Source: Phaseolus vulgaris (lineage: Eukaryota > Streptophyta > Magnoliopsida > Fabales > Fabaceae). From it: a DNA stretch of 64,000 nt. The notes beneath the pieces were generated by a model. That model did not search any database. It saw only the letters and a list, made by a program, of their open reading frames with translations, and was not told the origin of the DNA. The translations under genes and the position numbers were made by a program. Where the stretch lies: the NCBI RefSeq assembly GCF_000499845.2, contig NC_023758.2, forward strand, positions 16,878,088 to 16,942,087, in the 5' to 3' direction. Positions within the stretch are counted from its first letter, which is position 1. Every line of letters starts with the position of its first letter. Shown piece by piece: positions 35,259-45,931 of this stretch.

Positions 35259-36790
35259 AGCCTTGTAAGTAAAGACGAACATGAAGAGATTTAAATAGTT
35301 TCTGTTAAAACAGTTTCGAGGGGGCACACTTTTTTCCCTAAGGAGGGTTTTTAATGAGGCCACCCAATAAAGAAGAGTTTCCAAGTTTAAAGTTTCTAAG
35401 ATTGCATGCTTGTTGTTTTGAAAGTTTTTAGAAAAAAGACCTTATCACTTGTATGTGATCTAAGGCAACAGTAAAGTTATATTGCATGCTTTCTAGTAAA
35501 GTTTTAAAGTCCCCATCGTTTTTTGGCGATCGGCGGCAATAGTTAAAAGTTTTAAAGACCTCATCGTCTTTCGGCGATCGGAGGCACCAGTAACGTAAAA
35601 AGCCCTCAACGCTCTCGTGCGTCTTGAGGCGAGAGAAGAAGTCCTCCTCGCCCTTGAGCGAGTGCAGGCGAGAAAGAGAAGAAGTCCTCCTCGCCTTTGA
35701 GCGAGTGCAGGCGAGAAAGAGGAGAAGTCCTCCTCGCCTTTGAGCAAGAACAGATTGAAAGACCTCTTTGCATAAGCAGATTGAGGCAAGATTAAAAGTC
35801 CTCAGTGCATCCAGGGGGGAGGAGATGTACACCCTGGGCAAGTTGAGGCACCAGAGAAAGTCCTTCTCACCTTAGAGTGAGTTCAGGCAAGATGAAACTG
35901 AAAGGTCAGGGGTGTTCATGACCTTAAACGGCGGGAAGGGAAGGTTGATGGAAAACGCCTTTTCCCCTTTAAGTGAAACATCAATATTGACCCAGTAAGA
36001 TCAGATAAAGCTTCCACGCTTGCGGGCGGTGCGAAGATAGATAAAATCCTTCTCGTCTTGAACGAGTTCAGGTACGGCATGAAGGGTGGAAGAAGTTAAA
36101 GGATAGCTGAGATAGGTTCGCAGAGAACACCTCACTATCCAGATCATTGTTCTAAAACTCAGGGAGGTAGAGAAGGATCTGAAAGGCGCCTCTACCCCCA
36201 GATGAGGGAACAATGATCAAGTTATGAAAAAGAGGGTAACATCGCCAAAACCCTATGGCGTGAAGGTTGAGATAGTGAGGGGGATGTACGGCGAGTGCCT
36301 GATCAGAAGAGTTTCAGGCGATGACAGAAGTAAGGGGCACCTCACTTGGCAGATCAGGTAAACTATATTTTAATACTAGTTTGAGTTAAAACCTGCTGCC
36401 TAGTAAGTGATTTTATGCTAAGGTTTGTTGCCTTAAGTTCACAAGTTTTGTTGAGCGTCATCGCCGAAGAGTTGATAGTTGCTCAAATTTACTTTGAGTT
36501 AACAGTTTGTTAAGTTTGTTATAAGGTTAACAGTTTGCTCGAGTTAAAAGCGGTATGCGAAGGGTTAAGTTCAAGTATTGTTGAGTTAATTCAGTTGAGT
36601 AAGTTTCACCAGTTATGTTGGTTAACCACACAGCAAATAGAGGCAAAGGCGTATAAGGTGAAATAGAAAGACAATGTTCAAACAATAGAAGTTATATAAA
36701 CAGTACCAATTGAAGTTTATACACAGATTGGTCATTACAAACAAAAGACAAACAGAAGGTTTTCAAAGAATAGGTGATGGGGAAAGGCAG
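35259..36790 (+). other. 3' noncoding region of element C
   Basis: It contains AATAAAG-like sequences just after pol (35367-35373), repeats of a TTTCGGCGATCGGAGGCA type (35515-35590), the 43-bp tandem array, and about 1 kb of non-repetitive sequence without an open sense frame. Tandem repeats in this part are a known feature of Ogre/Tat elements. Confidence 0.75.
35639..35757. repeat. 43-bp tandem repeat in element C
   Basis: AAGTCCTCCTCGCC starts units at 35639, 35682 and 35725; the third is partial. Degenerate related units appear to continue to about 35890. Confidence 0.9.
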
Positions 36791-39215
36791 TTAGTCTTCA
36801 AAAGGCACAATCTTCCCATCCACCACTTCGTTGTAGATCGACAGCATGGAAAGGTCGAGCTCAGGATATTGGCATGACATTTGCTCCAGAGCAGCTTCGA
36901 ACCCAGAGGTGAGGATTTGAGCAGCACTCTGCTCGAGCTCATGTATTTGGTTTTTCAGTCCTTCCTTCGCCTCATGAGCTCGAGCAAGTTCTTTAGTAGC
37001 TTTCTTACTCTCACCCCGAGCTTGGGCAAGCTCTGTAGCAACCTTTGTGGCTTCCTGACGAGCTTGGGAGAGCTCAGCGAGAGCCTTATCCCTATCTGCC
37101 TCGACCTTCCATAGGAGGATCTCCCTATCTGCCGATCTCTTTTCAATTCTCTCCACCCTGGAAGCTTCAGCCTTTCGTGAAGCCTCCAAATCTGCCACCT
37201 TGACCCTAAATGGGACCAACTTGCTCTCCAAGTCAATTTTCTCTTGGAGTTGGATGTGCAGTTTTTGGCGCAGATCAGAGGCTTCCTTGCGTGTATTCCT
37301 TAGCTCAGCGTCCAGCGCATCCTCCAGCCTTGAATGTTCCATCTCATTCATCAGCAGATTGCAAGTGAGCTTTTCAGCCTCAGCCCTTATCATGAGATTT
37401 GACTCCTTGAGCTCGAAGTTTTCCTCTTGGAGCTTCTTGAGTGAATCCTTCACAGCTCTTGATACAAGCAAAGGGAGATCTTCCGCCATGGTCTTCAGTT
37501 GAGCTGCGAAGGGTCCCAAGGTCTCCTTAAAGGGATCTGGGTGGCTTCATCGTCGTCTTCTTCTTCCGACACCACCTGAGGAGTCTTCCTCTTTGGTCTC
37601 TTCAACACCAGTTTTTTCCTTTCTGGGGCGGGTAGGGCCCCAGAAGAGGTTGGACCTCGGGGAGGAGTTTTTCCTTGGGAAATGGCAATCTCCACAATCG
37701 AGTTGGGCACAGTTTAGGAGCCCGCCGCAAGTTTGTGGGATCGGGCGATCGCCCTCAATTCTGCCAGTTTTCCTTTTCCCAACATTGCGTCTACACAAGG
37801 TAAAAAATAAATGAGTATGCCCCAAAGCAGAAGCAGAACATGCAAGTATATACATATAGAAGTAACATAAGCAAATAGCACATGGATAAATGATCAAGAC
37901 CAATACAGAACAAATAGAATGCCAAAGACAAAATGGTAGAAATGCTAAGTCAGTTTCAACACAAAATGAGAGTCTTGGTGTTGGGGGAGGGGCTAACCTA
38001 TGTGCATTTCAAGTTGGCCCTCGAGGAATTCGAAGGAGATTATTGAAGCAGTGGGGAAGGTGATGTTGGCAGAAGCCACGCTTTTCCAGAAGAGACAAAG
38101 GTCTTTGTCCAACTCCCCCATGTTGTCAGGACTTCTTGCTCTCCTGAAGTTGTCCCTGGAATCCTTGTTCCCCTTGTTTACCCAATACAAGGGGAAGCCA
38201 TCAAGCAGCGAAGGGTCTTGGTCGTTCTGGCACACCTTGACGAACTTCTCCTTCCAGTCTTTGTAGGATTGTTGGAAGATGGAGAGGATTGACCTCCCAA
38301 CAATTCCATTCAAGCTGACCCAGAGGCGATCTCCGGGATTCTTTGCCTCAAATAGAAAGAGGAAGACATCAACCGAAACCGGCAGTCCCAAATGCGCGCA
38401 AAGGATTTGAAACGCCCTTACGAATGCCCAGCTGTTGGGATGGAGCTGGGCAGGGGCGATGTCGAGCTCGGTCAACAGCTCCCTCTCGAAACGAGTGAAA
38501 GGAAACCTAAGTTTCACTTTCTTGAACAGCGTGGCGTAGACGAAGCAGAACAACTCGTCGTTGTTCCCCTTGTCGTCCGCACAGATTGGTTCTCCAGGGA
38601 GGCAAGGTAGCACCGTCACGTTGTCATCGTGTTCCTTGTGAAATGAAAGGTTGGGTCGTTCCCCTTTCTTCAGGCGAAGCACCCCCACCTCAGTATTTAT
38701 CGACGAGGTCTCCTTCAGTAGAGTTGGGATGGCCCAAGGGTAGAGCTCTTTGTAGTCCCGTGGAGGAAGGGAGGCACCTCCGACTTGTGGTGGAGTTGCT
38801 TGGGTAAGGTTGGCATGGGAAGAAGCAGGCCTCTCAGCCTGTGTCGAAGGAGCACCAGAGGCTCGTGGGGGGTTGCGTGTTGGTGGAGGGTTTGTCCTAG
38901 TGGTAACCCTACGCGTTTTGGGAGGAGGGTTTCGCGATGAGGAAGGAGGATTAGCGGTGGACTTTGTCTGAGCCATCGCAGGAACTGCAAAGGAAAGAAA
39001 AGGGAGGAAATGAGGATAGCGAGAGAATGACTCGATTGAGGACGAAGAAGATAGAACGAACGAGTGAGAGTTCACTGGGGTAGACGTTATCAGGAATGAA
39101 ACTCTAAGTTACGAGAAAAGAGAAACAACCCACAACGTATGCTCCAGACAGTTAATGGATGATGCAAACCGATTAAAATGCAACAAATATTAGTAGAAGG
39201 AGTAAAGGAGTTACC
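36791..39215 (-). pseudogene. Antisense spliced gene of element C (gypsy-type transposon domain plus coiled coil)
   Basis: Three exons on the strand opposite gag-pol. Exon 1 is 5' UTR ending at 39215 (CGAAAG|GTAACT). The first intron, 39214-38985, ends TTTGCAG. Exon 2, 38984-37998, starts coding at 38976 (MAQTKS), has a Pro/Arg-rich N-terminus (residues 1-75), then DYKELYPWAIPTLLKETS, FCFVYATLFKKVKLRFPF and LHPNSWAFVRAFQILC. This resembles the domain family catalogued as putative gypsy-type transposon protein. Intron 2 is 37997-37791 (ATAG|GTTAGC to TTGTGTAG). Exon 3 reads on in phase as DAMLGKGKLAELRAIA, meets TAA at 37716-37714, and shifts frame near 37540. It then encodes about 230 residues of heptad-rich coiled coil ending VVDGKIVPFED at 36791. 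Function unknown; antisense ORFs here are known from some Tat elements such as Grande. One stop and one frameshift make this copy defective. Confidence 0.8.
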
Positions 39216-39359
39216 TTTCGATGATCGGGGTAAATGTTGAAGGAAGTTGAAGATTGTGGGAGACGAAAGGTTTCGTGGTTCGCAGAGAGAGCGTTTAGAA
39301 TGCTTGAAGATGAAGAAAGATAATGAAACAGTGAATATCGCGAAGGGTTTAAGGGTTTC

Positions 39360-39415
39360 GAACGTTATAGGAAGCGCAAACGACAATTAAAAACAACCGT
39401 TGATGAAGCCACGTG
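39360..39415 (-). promoter_or_regulatory. Probable promoter of the antisense gene in element C
   Basis: Minus strand, in order: CACGTGGC (G-box, 39415-39408), ATCAACG, TTGTCGTTTGCGCTTC and CTATAACGTTCGAAACCC. The blocks match those at 11250-11320 in order and spacing, although the surrounding sequence has diverged. Confidence 0.6.
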
Positions 39416-39548
39416 TCGTTTGATCAAAAAGAGGTTGGTGGAGTGTCAGAAAGGCAAAAGAGTACGAATGTACGGAAGTCCGTACAAGGGCCACGTAGAT
39501 CGACGATGATTTGACTTCTTAGTCTTTTCGCTGGTCAAGTCTCAGCTT

Positions 39549-39564
39549 AAGACTGGGGGGCTTG
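39549..39564 (+). promoter_or_regulatory. Polypurine tract of element C
   Basis: AAGACTGGGGGGCTTG lies immediately before the 3' LTR start; it primes plus-strand DNA synthesis. Confidence 0.85.
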
Positions 39565-40551
39565 TGTACCGATCAGGTCATCGGGTGTGATGACGTGGCA
39601 GCAAGCGATAATATAGGCGTGTTGAACGGGACACCTGACCGACAGAAGGGAAGTAAATCGGGAAATCAGTATAGTCGTCGATCGCTGAAGTGGCGTTCTC
39701 CGATCTCTAGTGTGCGAAACCGGCGGTCACGAGAGTTGCGTCACAGTCGCCGTGTGTGAGTACTAGGAGATCAGGTGGTTAGAGATCGTCGGGAAATGCT
39801 AGGAGATCAGGCGGTTTACACACCTGCTAGGAGATCGCCGAACGATCAGGAAAGCTTATTTAAGGTTTCCAAGAGGTACAAGTATGGAAGACGAATGGTA
39901 TGCTTGTCACGTAGCAGTGGAGGATGAGGTTATCAGATGATCACACCCTAGCCAGAGGTCGGGTCGAGGGAACAGTTTCCCAGAGCATGCATGGTGTGCA
40001 AGTGAAGCAGATCGTGATGGCGGCAAGCGAGACCACGGAGATGGTGCACGTGGTGGCACCCGGTACTCGCCACTTAAGGGTCACGCTCCAAGGAAAGTCG
40101 TGCACCAAGTTACTCCCTGTGTGGATAACTTAGTCGAATGGCGAAAACAGTAGAAGTGACGCTCAAGTTGTGGAGGCTCCAGATGGTGACACGTGTACAG
40201 CTCGATGCGAGCCACGTGTCTAGAGGTGTAACCGTCAGGAGAGAGAAAAAGCTCAGGTATATAAGGAACACTTAACAGACTTTTGAGGTACGCTTTCAGA
40301 ATACTTTCTAGTACACTGAGATTCACTACGCACGGTTCCTTGAGTTGAGATATTCTCTCTGAGTTTTTGGTGATTCTTCCACTGACTTGAGCGTCGGAGC
40401 GCGATCGGCCGCAGTGGCGCCACTTTGTTTTCTTCAGGTTCTTGCGAGGAATTAAGACGTAAGGAGCAAAAGCTAACGTGGTGCGAAGCTGAACAAAGGA
40501 GAGATCTTTGACGTGGCAAGACTCTTGCACTCAAGTCAACCGGCTGGATCA
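39565..40551 (+). repeat. 3' LTR of element C (987 bp)
   Basis: Same length as the 5' LTR, starting TGTACCGATCAGG and ending CGGCTGGATCA, followed by the target duplication ACTCT. Confidence 0.96.
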
Positions 40552-40556
40552 ACTCT

Positions 40557-43500
40557 TATATTTTCAATAAGATCACTTGAATAACTTGAATTTCATTGCT
40601 TAACTTGTTTCAGTTCTTCACCTTCAATATCTTTATATAGCTTTTCAAATTTGTCCTTTGATACTTGAATTGGTTAAGTTTGAGTTTTGCAATATCTCCA
40701 TATCTTCGTTCTTTTTTGTGATAGACGCTCAAAATAGAAAGCTTGAATTTACAATATTTAATTTTTTTTTATTCAAATATTTTTTTAAGAAAATAATCAA
40801 AAATACTTGCAATATGGACTAGTAAAAAAAATTAAAACATAATCAGAAAATATTTTTATTCCACATAATATGTGATGCTAAAAGCATAGTACTTAGGATT
40901 TTCATTTATTCAATTTGTTTCTGTTTAAAAAATATTTATAGATATTCATAATATATTATAAGTGATAAAATTTGTTTAAGCAAGATAATTCATAAAGAGA
41001 TAATAAAGATATTTTTGTTTCTTAGAAAAACACTAAGAATATCTTTTTGTTCCACAAAACATGCAACTAAAATATTTTCTTTTCAAATATTATATTACTT
41101 TGATTAAACACGTTTTTAGCAAGTATATGTATTCTAAATATTTTGTTTTTCAAAATTAATTGTTTTAAACAAAAGCTCTTATGCATTCAATTTTTTCATT
41201 AAACCATCTATTATGAACACGTGTTGTGGATGCTCAGAGAGTCTCATGTGTGCTACAATTGTACAAAACTTGTTAAAAAAATAGATACAAGTAAGTCATT
41301 CAATTATTTTTGTTATTATCAAAATATAAAAACATAAACTCCACATATATTTTTTGGTCATTAGACCATCTAATGAATCATAAATTATCTAGTGTCTCAA
41401 TAGTTCGTCTGATGGGCTTAATAGAATGTTTAGATAAATTGTCCAAGGTCTCAATAATAATCACATTAAGAATATATCTATGAGTTTAAGGGGTAAGAAT
41501 TGTTAAATGTATTAGAATGTATTGGTTTGATGATTTGTACAATCCATTATTGTTATGACTTTATGATTCTCTACATATATCACTTGGGTATTGGATTGAC
41601 CTCCTAAGTGACACTAAAATGATGGCAATCATTGTTGTGATAGAACATTGTGGCACTACGACTTAAGTGTCACATTGGTCACTCAAGCAACAATACTTAT
41701 TGCTCAAGCCATAGTTTGAAATTTAAATGAGAGAGATATTAAAGTAATTCGAATTCTCATCGCTTAAGTGATGTTTGGTTGCTCAAGTGATTAAAACTTA
41801 GAAAATTGAGGTCATTTTTGGATGGTTGTGACTTAATACAAGAATTCACAAGGTTTAAGCGATGGTGTAATGGTTGAACAATAAAAAGTCAATGTTGACT
41901 CCTTTATTTGAATGATGAATGCTCAAGTGAGGAAGAAAATAAATTAATTCTCTCTCCTTCAAAGCTCTTATCACTAAGCAACGTGATGTATCATTGAAAT
42001 GGTGTGATGGGTTTTCCCCTAATTTGATATGATAATTCACTCAAGTGAGGTTTGTTCACTCAAAGAATCATATCACTTATTTCAAATGCATGTTTTAAGG
42101 TGTGGTTAGCTAAGGGATGATATGTAGTTATGTGTGTGTGGATGATATGTAATTATGTGTGTGTGAGAGAGATATTATTGCATTAGTGGGTATGAATAGA
42201 TGCATACGGTGAGTAATGATGAATTAATTTGAATGATAACGTGATATGATAAATTGAGTTGGTTTTGAACTAATTTGATTGGTTAATGAGTTTGGTAAAT
42301 TACCTACGTGGTAATTTGATTTATTAAGAAATGGAACAATATAAGGATTGTGATATATCATATCCTGAGTAGACGAGTAAAATTTAAGTATATGAACCTA
42401 GTAAGAGAAGAAGATTTTCTTTCTGCATTAATAGTTTAAATCATGTAGATTAATATTAGGTGATGAGAAACTAAAAGAAATTCTTGTTTTATTGTTGTAT
42501 GTAAGTTTTATACAAAAAAAACCTTGACACCATGGAGCTAAAGTTGACATACGAAACGAGCTTGAAATGACAAAATATGTTAGTTTCTGGTGGGACATGT
42601 TACTAAAGGGTCCTTTGGAAATTTGTATTAAATTATCTTGAGATCATGGGGGACTTTTGTGCAAAAAGTGCTTAGAGTGATTCATGTGTAATTTGTTGGA
42701 TGTGAATTCTTTAATACAATTCTTTAATTACACGCTTTAAACAACTACTTTATATAATGTATTGGCGCTTGTTACGACGATTCACAATAGACGGTCATAT
42801 TATACTTTGTGGCGGTCAGATCTAAGGCGGTACACGAAATCGCCACATGCATAAATAGTAACGTTTATAAATGACACATTATACAAAAATAACCATCCCC
42901 ACATATACTTTTTTTTTTTGTAATAAATTGAAAATGTGTGACTATAAAGATATATAAGATATATGTATTTGTATTCGCACACATATATATGGATAAAATG
43001 ATATGTTATTAGAATATTAACTCATCTTTTTATGTGATTTTTTGTGTTTTGTTTTAAACTTTACATTTAATACCAGACGTGTGAAAGTTTTAAGTATTTT
43101 TTTGTTGTTTATTTTAAAGCACTATACATGTTTTTTTTATTCAAAGCATCCATATTTACAGGACAATTATTATGTACTAATATTATATATATATATATAT
43201 AATTTGGGGTGGTATAAGTATGTCAAACTTTAACAAGACTAGAAGGGATGGGTTAGATATATTTCTTTGTGTGTGATAATTTGAAGAGAGACAAAAAAAA
43301 AAAAAAAAATTGCATTAGAAAAATAATGAAAATGTAGAAAAAGTTGTAATAATGCACACTTGGAACTAGATTAAGAAAATTTTCTATTTTAATTCTGACT
43401 TTTTGGGTATATGTATTTTCTTTGTTTAGGGTTTTCATATAAACCTATATCTAGAGCGTGTGTCTGATATTCACTCTCTCCAATACAGGAGTGTAACTTT

Positions 43501-45738
43501 ACCAACATCTATATAAGTTGGAGACCACCAAGATGGTAGTGAAACAACTCGGACAATTCATAAAATAGTTTCTTTGAACAAAGATACATAATCCATGGAA
43601 GAGTGAGTGTTGACAGAGCTCATAAGTTGATTAAAAATAATACACATATATTTGTTTTTATATATTTTTATCCTGTTATAAAGTTCTTATAAACTATTAA
43701 ACTAGAAACTCTTTTCATTAGTGATATTATATAATTGTTATTAACCCCACAAGTTTTTGGATTATTCGGTTATAAAAAATGTGATTATAATTTATTGATA
43801 TACCTTATTTTGGTTATCTGAATGGTTGATAGTTGTCTTAGTAAGACGACAATATGATGGCTTTACAGGTTGGCAGACGACCTTGCATCCTCACCCTTTT
43901 TTCTTTCTTTCTGTTTTTCCTGCATTATTTCCCTTCCAGCTACAAACAAAAACCATTGTAACAAACCAAAATTTCACAACAAAAATAAAAACAAAAACAG
44001 ATAACTTGGCTAACTGTTAAAACCCCTTCTTTCATAAATTAATTAAAAGATAATTAATTTTCCCTTTAAAATCTTAAATACCTTTGCAGTTAATATTGCT
44101 CCATTTATTTGCTTAAATAAGTATATAATAATTTCAAGCTCAACTGCAAAAAAATAAATAAAGAAACCACACAGTACAAATCACAAGGCTCTTGTTATGT
44201 CTCATAAATATAGATATTTTATGACTTAATATGTTACAGTGAGGGTATAAAAGGTAATGGAGCAGCTATTATAGAAAATAGAAAGAAATAAACGGTAGTG
44301 GATTTTTGGTGCATTTGGAAAAAGAACGGAAGCCAGAGAAGCCAGGGGGTTCAGAAAATAATAAAAAATTGTCAGTTTATGACGTTTAAAGCAAACGATA
44401 AGATAATATTAAAAAATAATAAATGTTTATTTTTTAAGAATAAATAAATGTTTAGTTTCTTTGCTTTTTGTTTGAAGAAATAGGAAAAGAAAAATTCAGA
44501 CAGACCTGTGCTCCACGTTGCTGTCACGCGGCTCCGCCGCTGCCTAGTTCATAATTTATGACTATTGCTACTTTGCGTAATGTCTATGCTCAACAATTAT
44601 TTAATCGTATTTATTGTAAATCATATGTGATTGTAACTTTTAAATCAATTATTGTAAACATTCATTTTTATTGAATAGATAATATATAATTAAATATTTA
44701 TATTGTTCGTGCTTTAGATAAAATTATTAATTATACTTCTTAAAGCAAATGGTGTGTATTGCTGTTTAATATGAATCGATATAAAAAAACATAATTCAAA
44801 ATTCATTATTATTAATATTTTTTAAACTATTTTGAATTACATTATTTCAATAAAATGGTTTGATTTATATTTTGGATTGAAAATGAAGATATATATGGAT
44901 ATAATGATATATTTAGATTTAATAAACTGTATAAGTGTTGGTTAAATATGATAGTAATTTAGTATTGTATTTTAATTATGATGTTATATAATTTATTTAT
45001 GAATGTGAGAAATTTTAAAATTGTAAATATATTATTATATAAAAAAATCTAAAATATATATTGAATTACATTCAATTCAATTAAAAAAATATATATCATT
45101 ATAATTATGATATTTTAGTATTTTGATTATTAGTTCTTATTATGTTATAAGTTTTGACAATACTTTTGTTCTACTTTTTGAAATATTGACAATATTTTTT
45201 ATGAAACAATGAAAACATGGTTTTTGAAGTATTTTTTAAAGTTAAAGATGTAATAATATTTTTAACTACTGAATTCATTTCACTTCACTCAATCCAATTA
45301 TGATTGGATTTTCCTAAATAAAAGGTGAAGTGATTGAATTAGGGTAATATTAGACTTGCAATACCAAATTCAATTTGACTTGAACTAAAATATAATTGTA
45401 AACCTGTGAAAGACTCAATTAAAATTAGACAGTGTGTAGGATAGAGGTATGATATATAATATATAATATATGATATATATTTAGGAAAAATAGTAGTTAG
45501 TCACATTACAATTCATAATATTCGAAACCCAACTGTATCCTCCTGTTTCATTACTCTCTCTTTCATTATCATTCTTCCCCCAATTTCAATTCCTCCGAGA
45601 TTCTCGCTTTGCCCCGTTAAGGAGTCACGTTAACCCTCTCAAGAATGAAACCAACCAATTAATTATTAATTGTTATTAACTAGATAAACTAAATTAACTA
45701 TTTTATTTTTCATTTTTCTCAGCAACTGAAATAAAAAA
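40557..45738. other. AT-rich intergenic region between element C and the PUB gene
   Basis: No coding similarity seen. Notable pieces: a segment at 41590-42080 with recurring short motifs of CTCAAGTGA/TCACTCAAGTGAG type, probably a decayed repeat; a (TA)n run at 43183-43202; a poly(A) run at 43293-43310; and a GC-rich island of about 50 bp at 44505-44555 in otherwise AT-rich DNA. An ATATAATATATAAT run lies near 45455-45480. Confidence 0.6.
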
Positions 45739-45779
45739 TAGTATATATATATATATATATATTATATAATTTAAATAAT
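45739..45779 (+). promoter_or_regulatory. Candidate core promoter (TATA region) of the PUB gene
   Basis: An (AT)n run with TATATATATTATATAATTTAAATAA lies 150-190 bp before the ATG. It could act as TATA, but simple AT repeats are common nearby, so this is weak. A CT-rich 5' leader (45840-45931) follows. Confidence 0.3.
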
Positions 45780-45931
45780 TTAGAAAACCCGATGAAACAC
45801 ATTATTACAGCGATTTGCAATGTTTGTACGTGTCCACACTTGATAAGTCTCCTCACACACCTTATTAGACTCTCTCTGACTCACTTTCCTCAACACACAA
45901 CACAACCTTAACCTTAACCTTTGCAGCGACA

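Larger units (their letters stand above)
28447..40551 (+). mobile_element. Tat-lineage element C, full length (12.1 kb)
   Basis: Both LTRs are 987 bp and the element is flanked by an exact target duplication ACTCT (28442-28446 and 40552-40556). Order: 5' LTR, primer-binding site, leader, gag, protease, RT, RNase H, second RNase H, integrase, repeat-bearing 3' noncoding region, antisense spliced gene, polypurine tract, 3' LTR. By eye I count about 18 mismatches between the LTRs (1.8%), indicating a fairly recent insertion. The sense genes nevertheless contain two frameshifts and two nonsense codons, so it would need helper proteins to move. Confidence 0.96.

Noticed and set aside
37993..39075. 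Start of the antisense gene at 39075 (MNSHSF)
   Set aside because: The first 33 codons lie upstream of a good splice acceptor (TTTGCAG at 38985). The homologous remnant at 11664 starts at the residue matching 38976.
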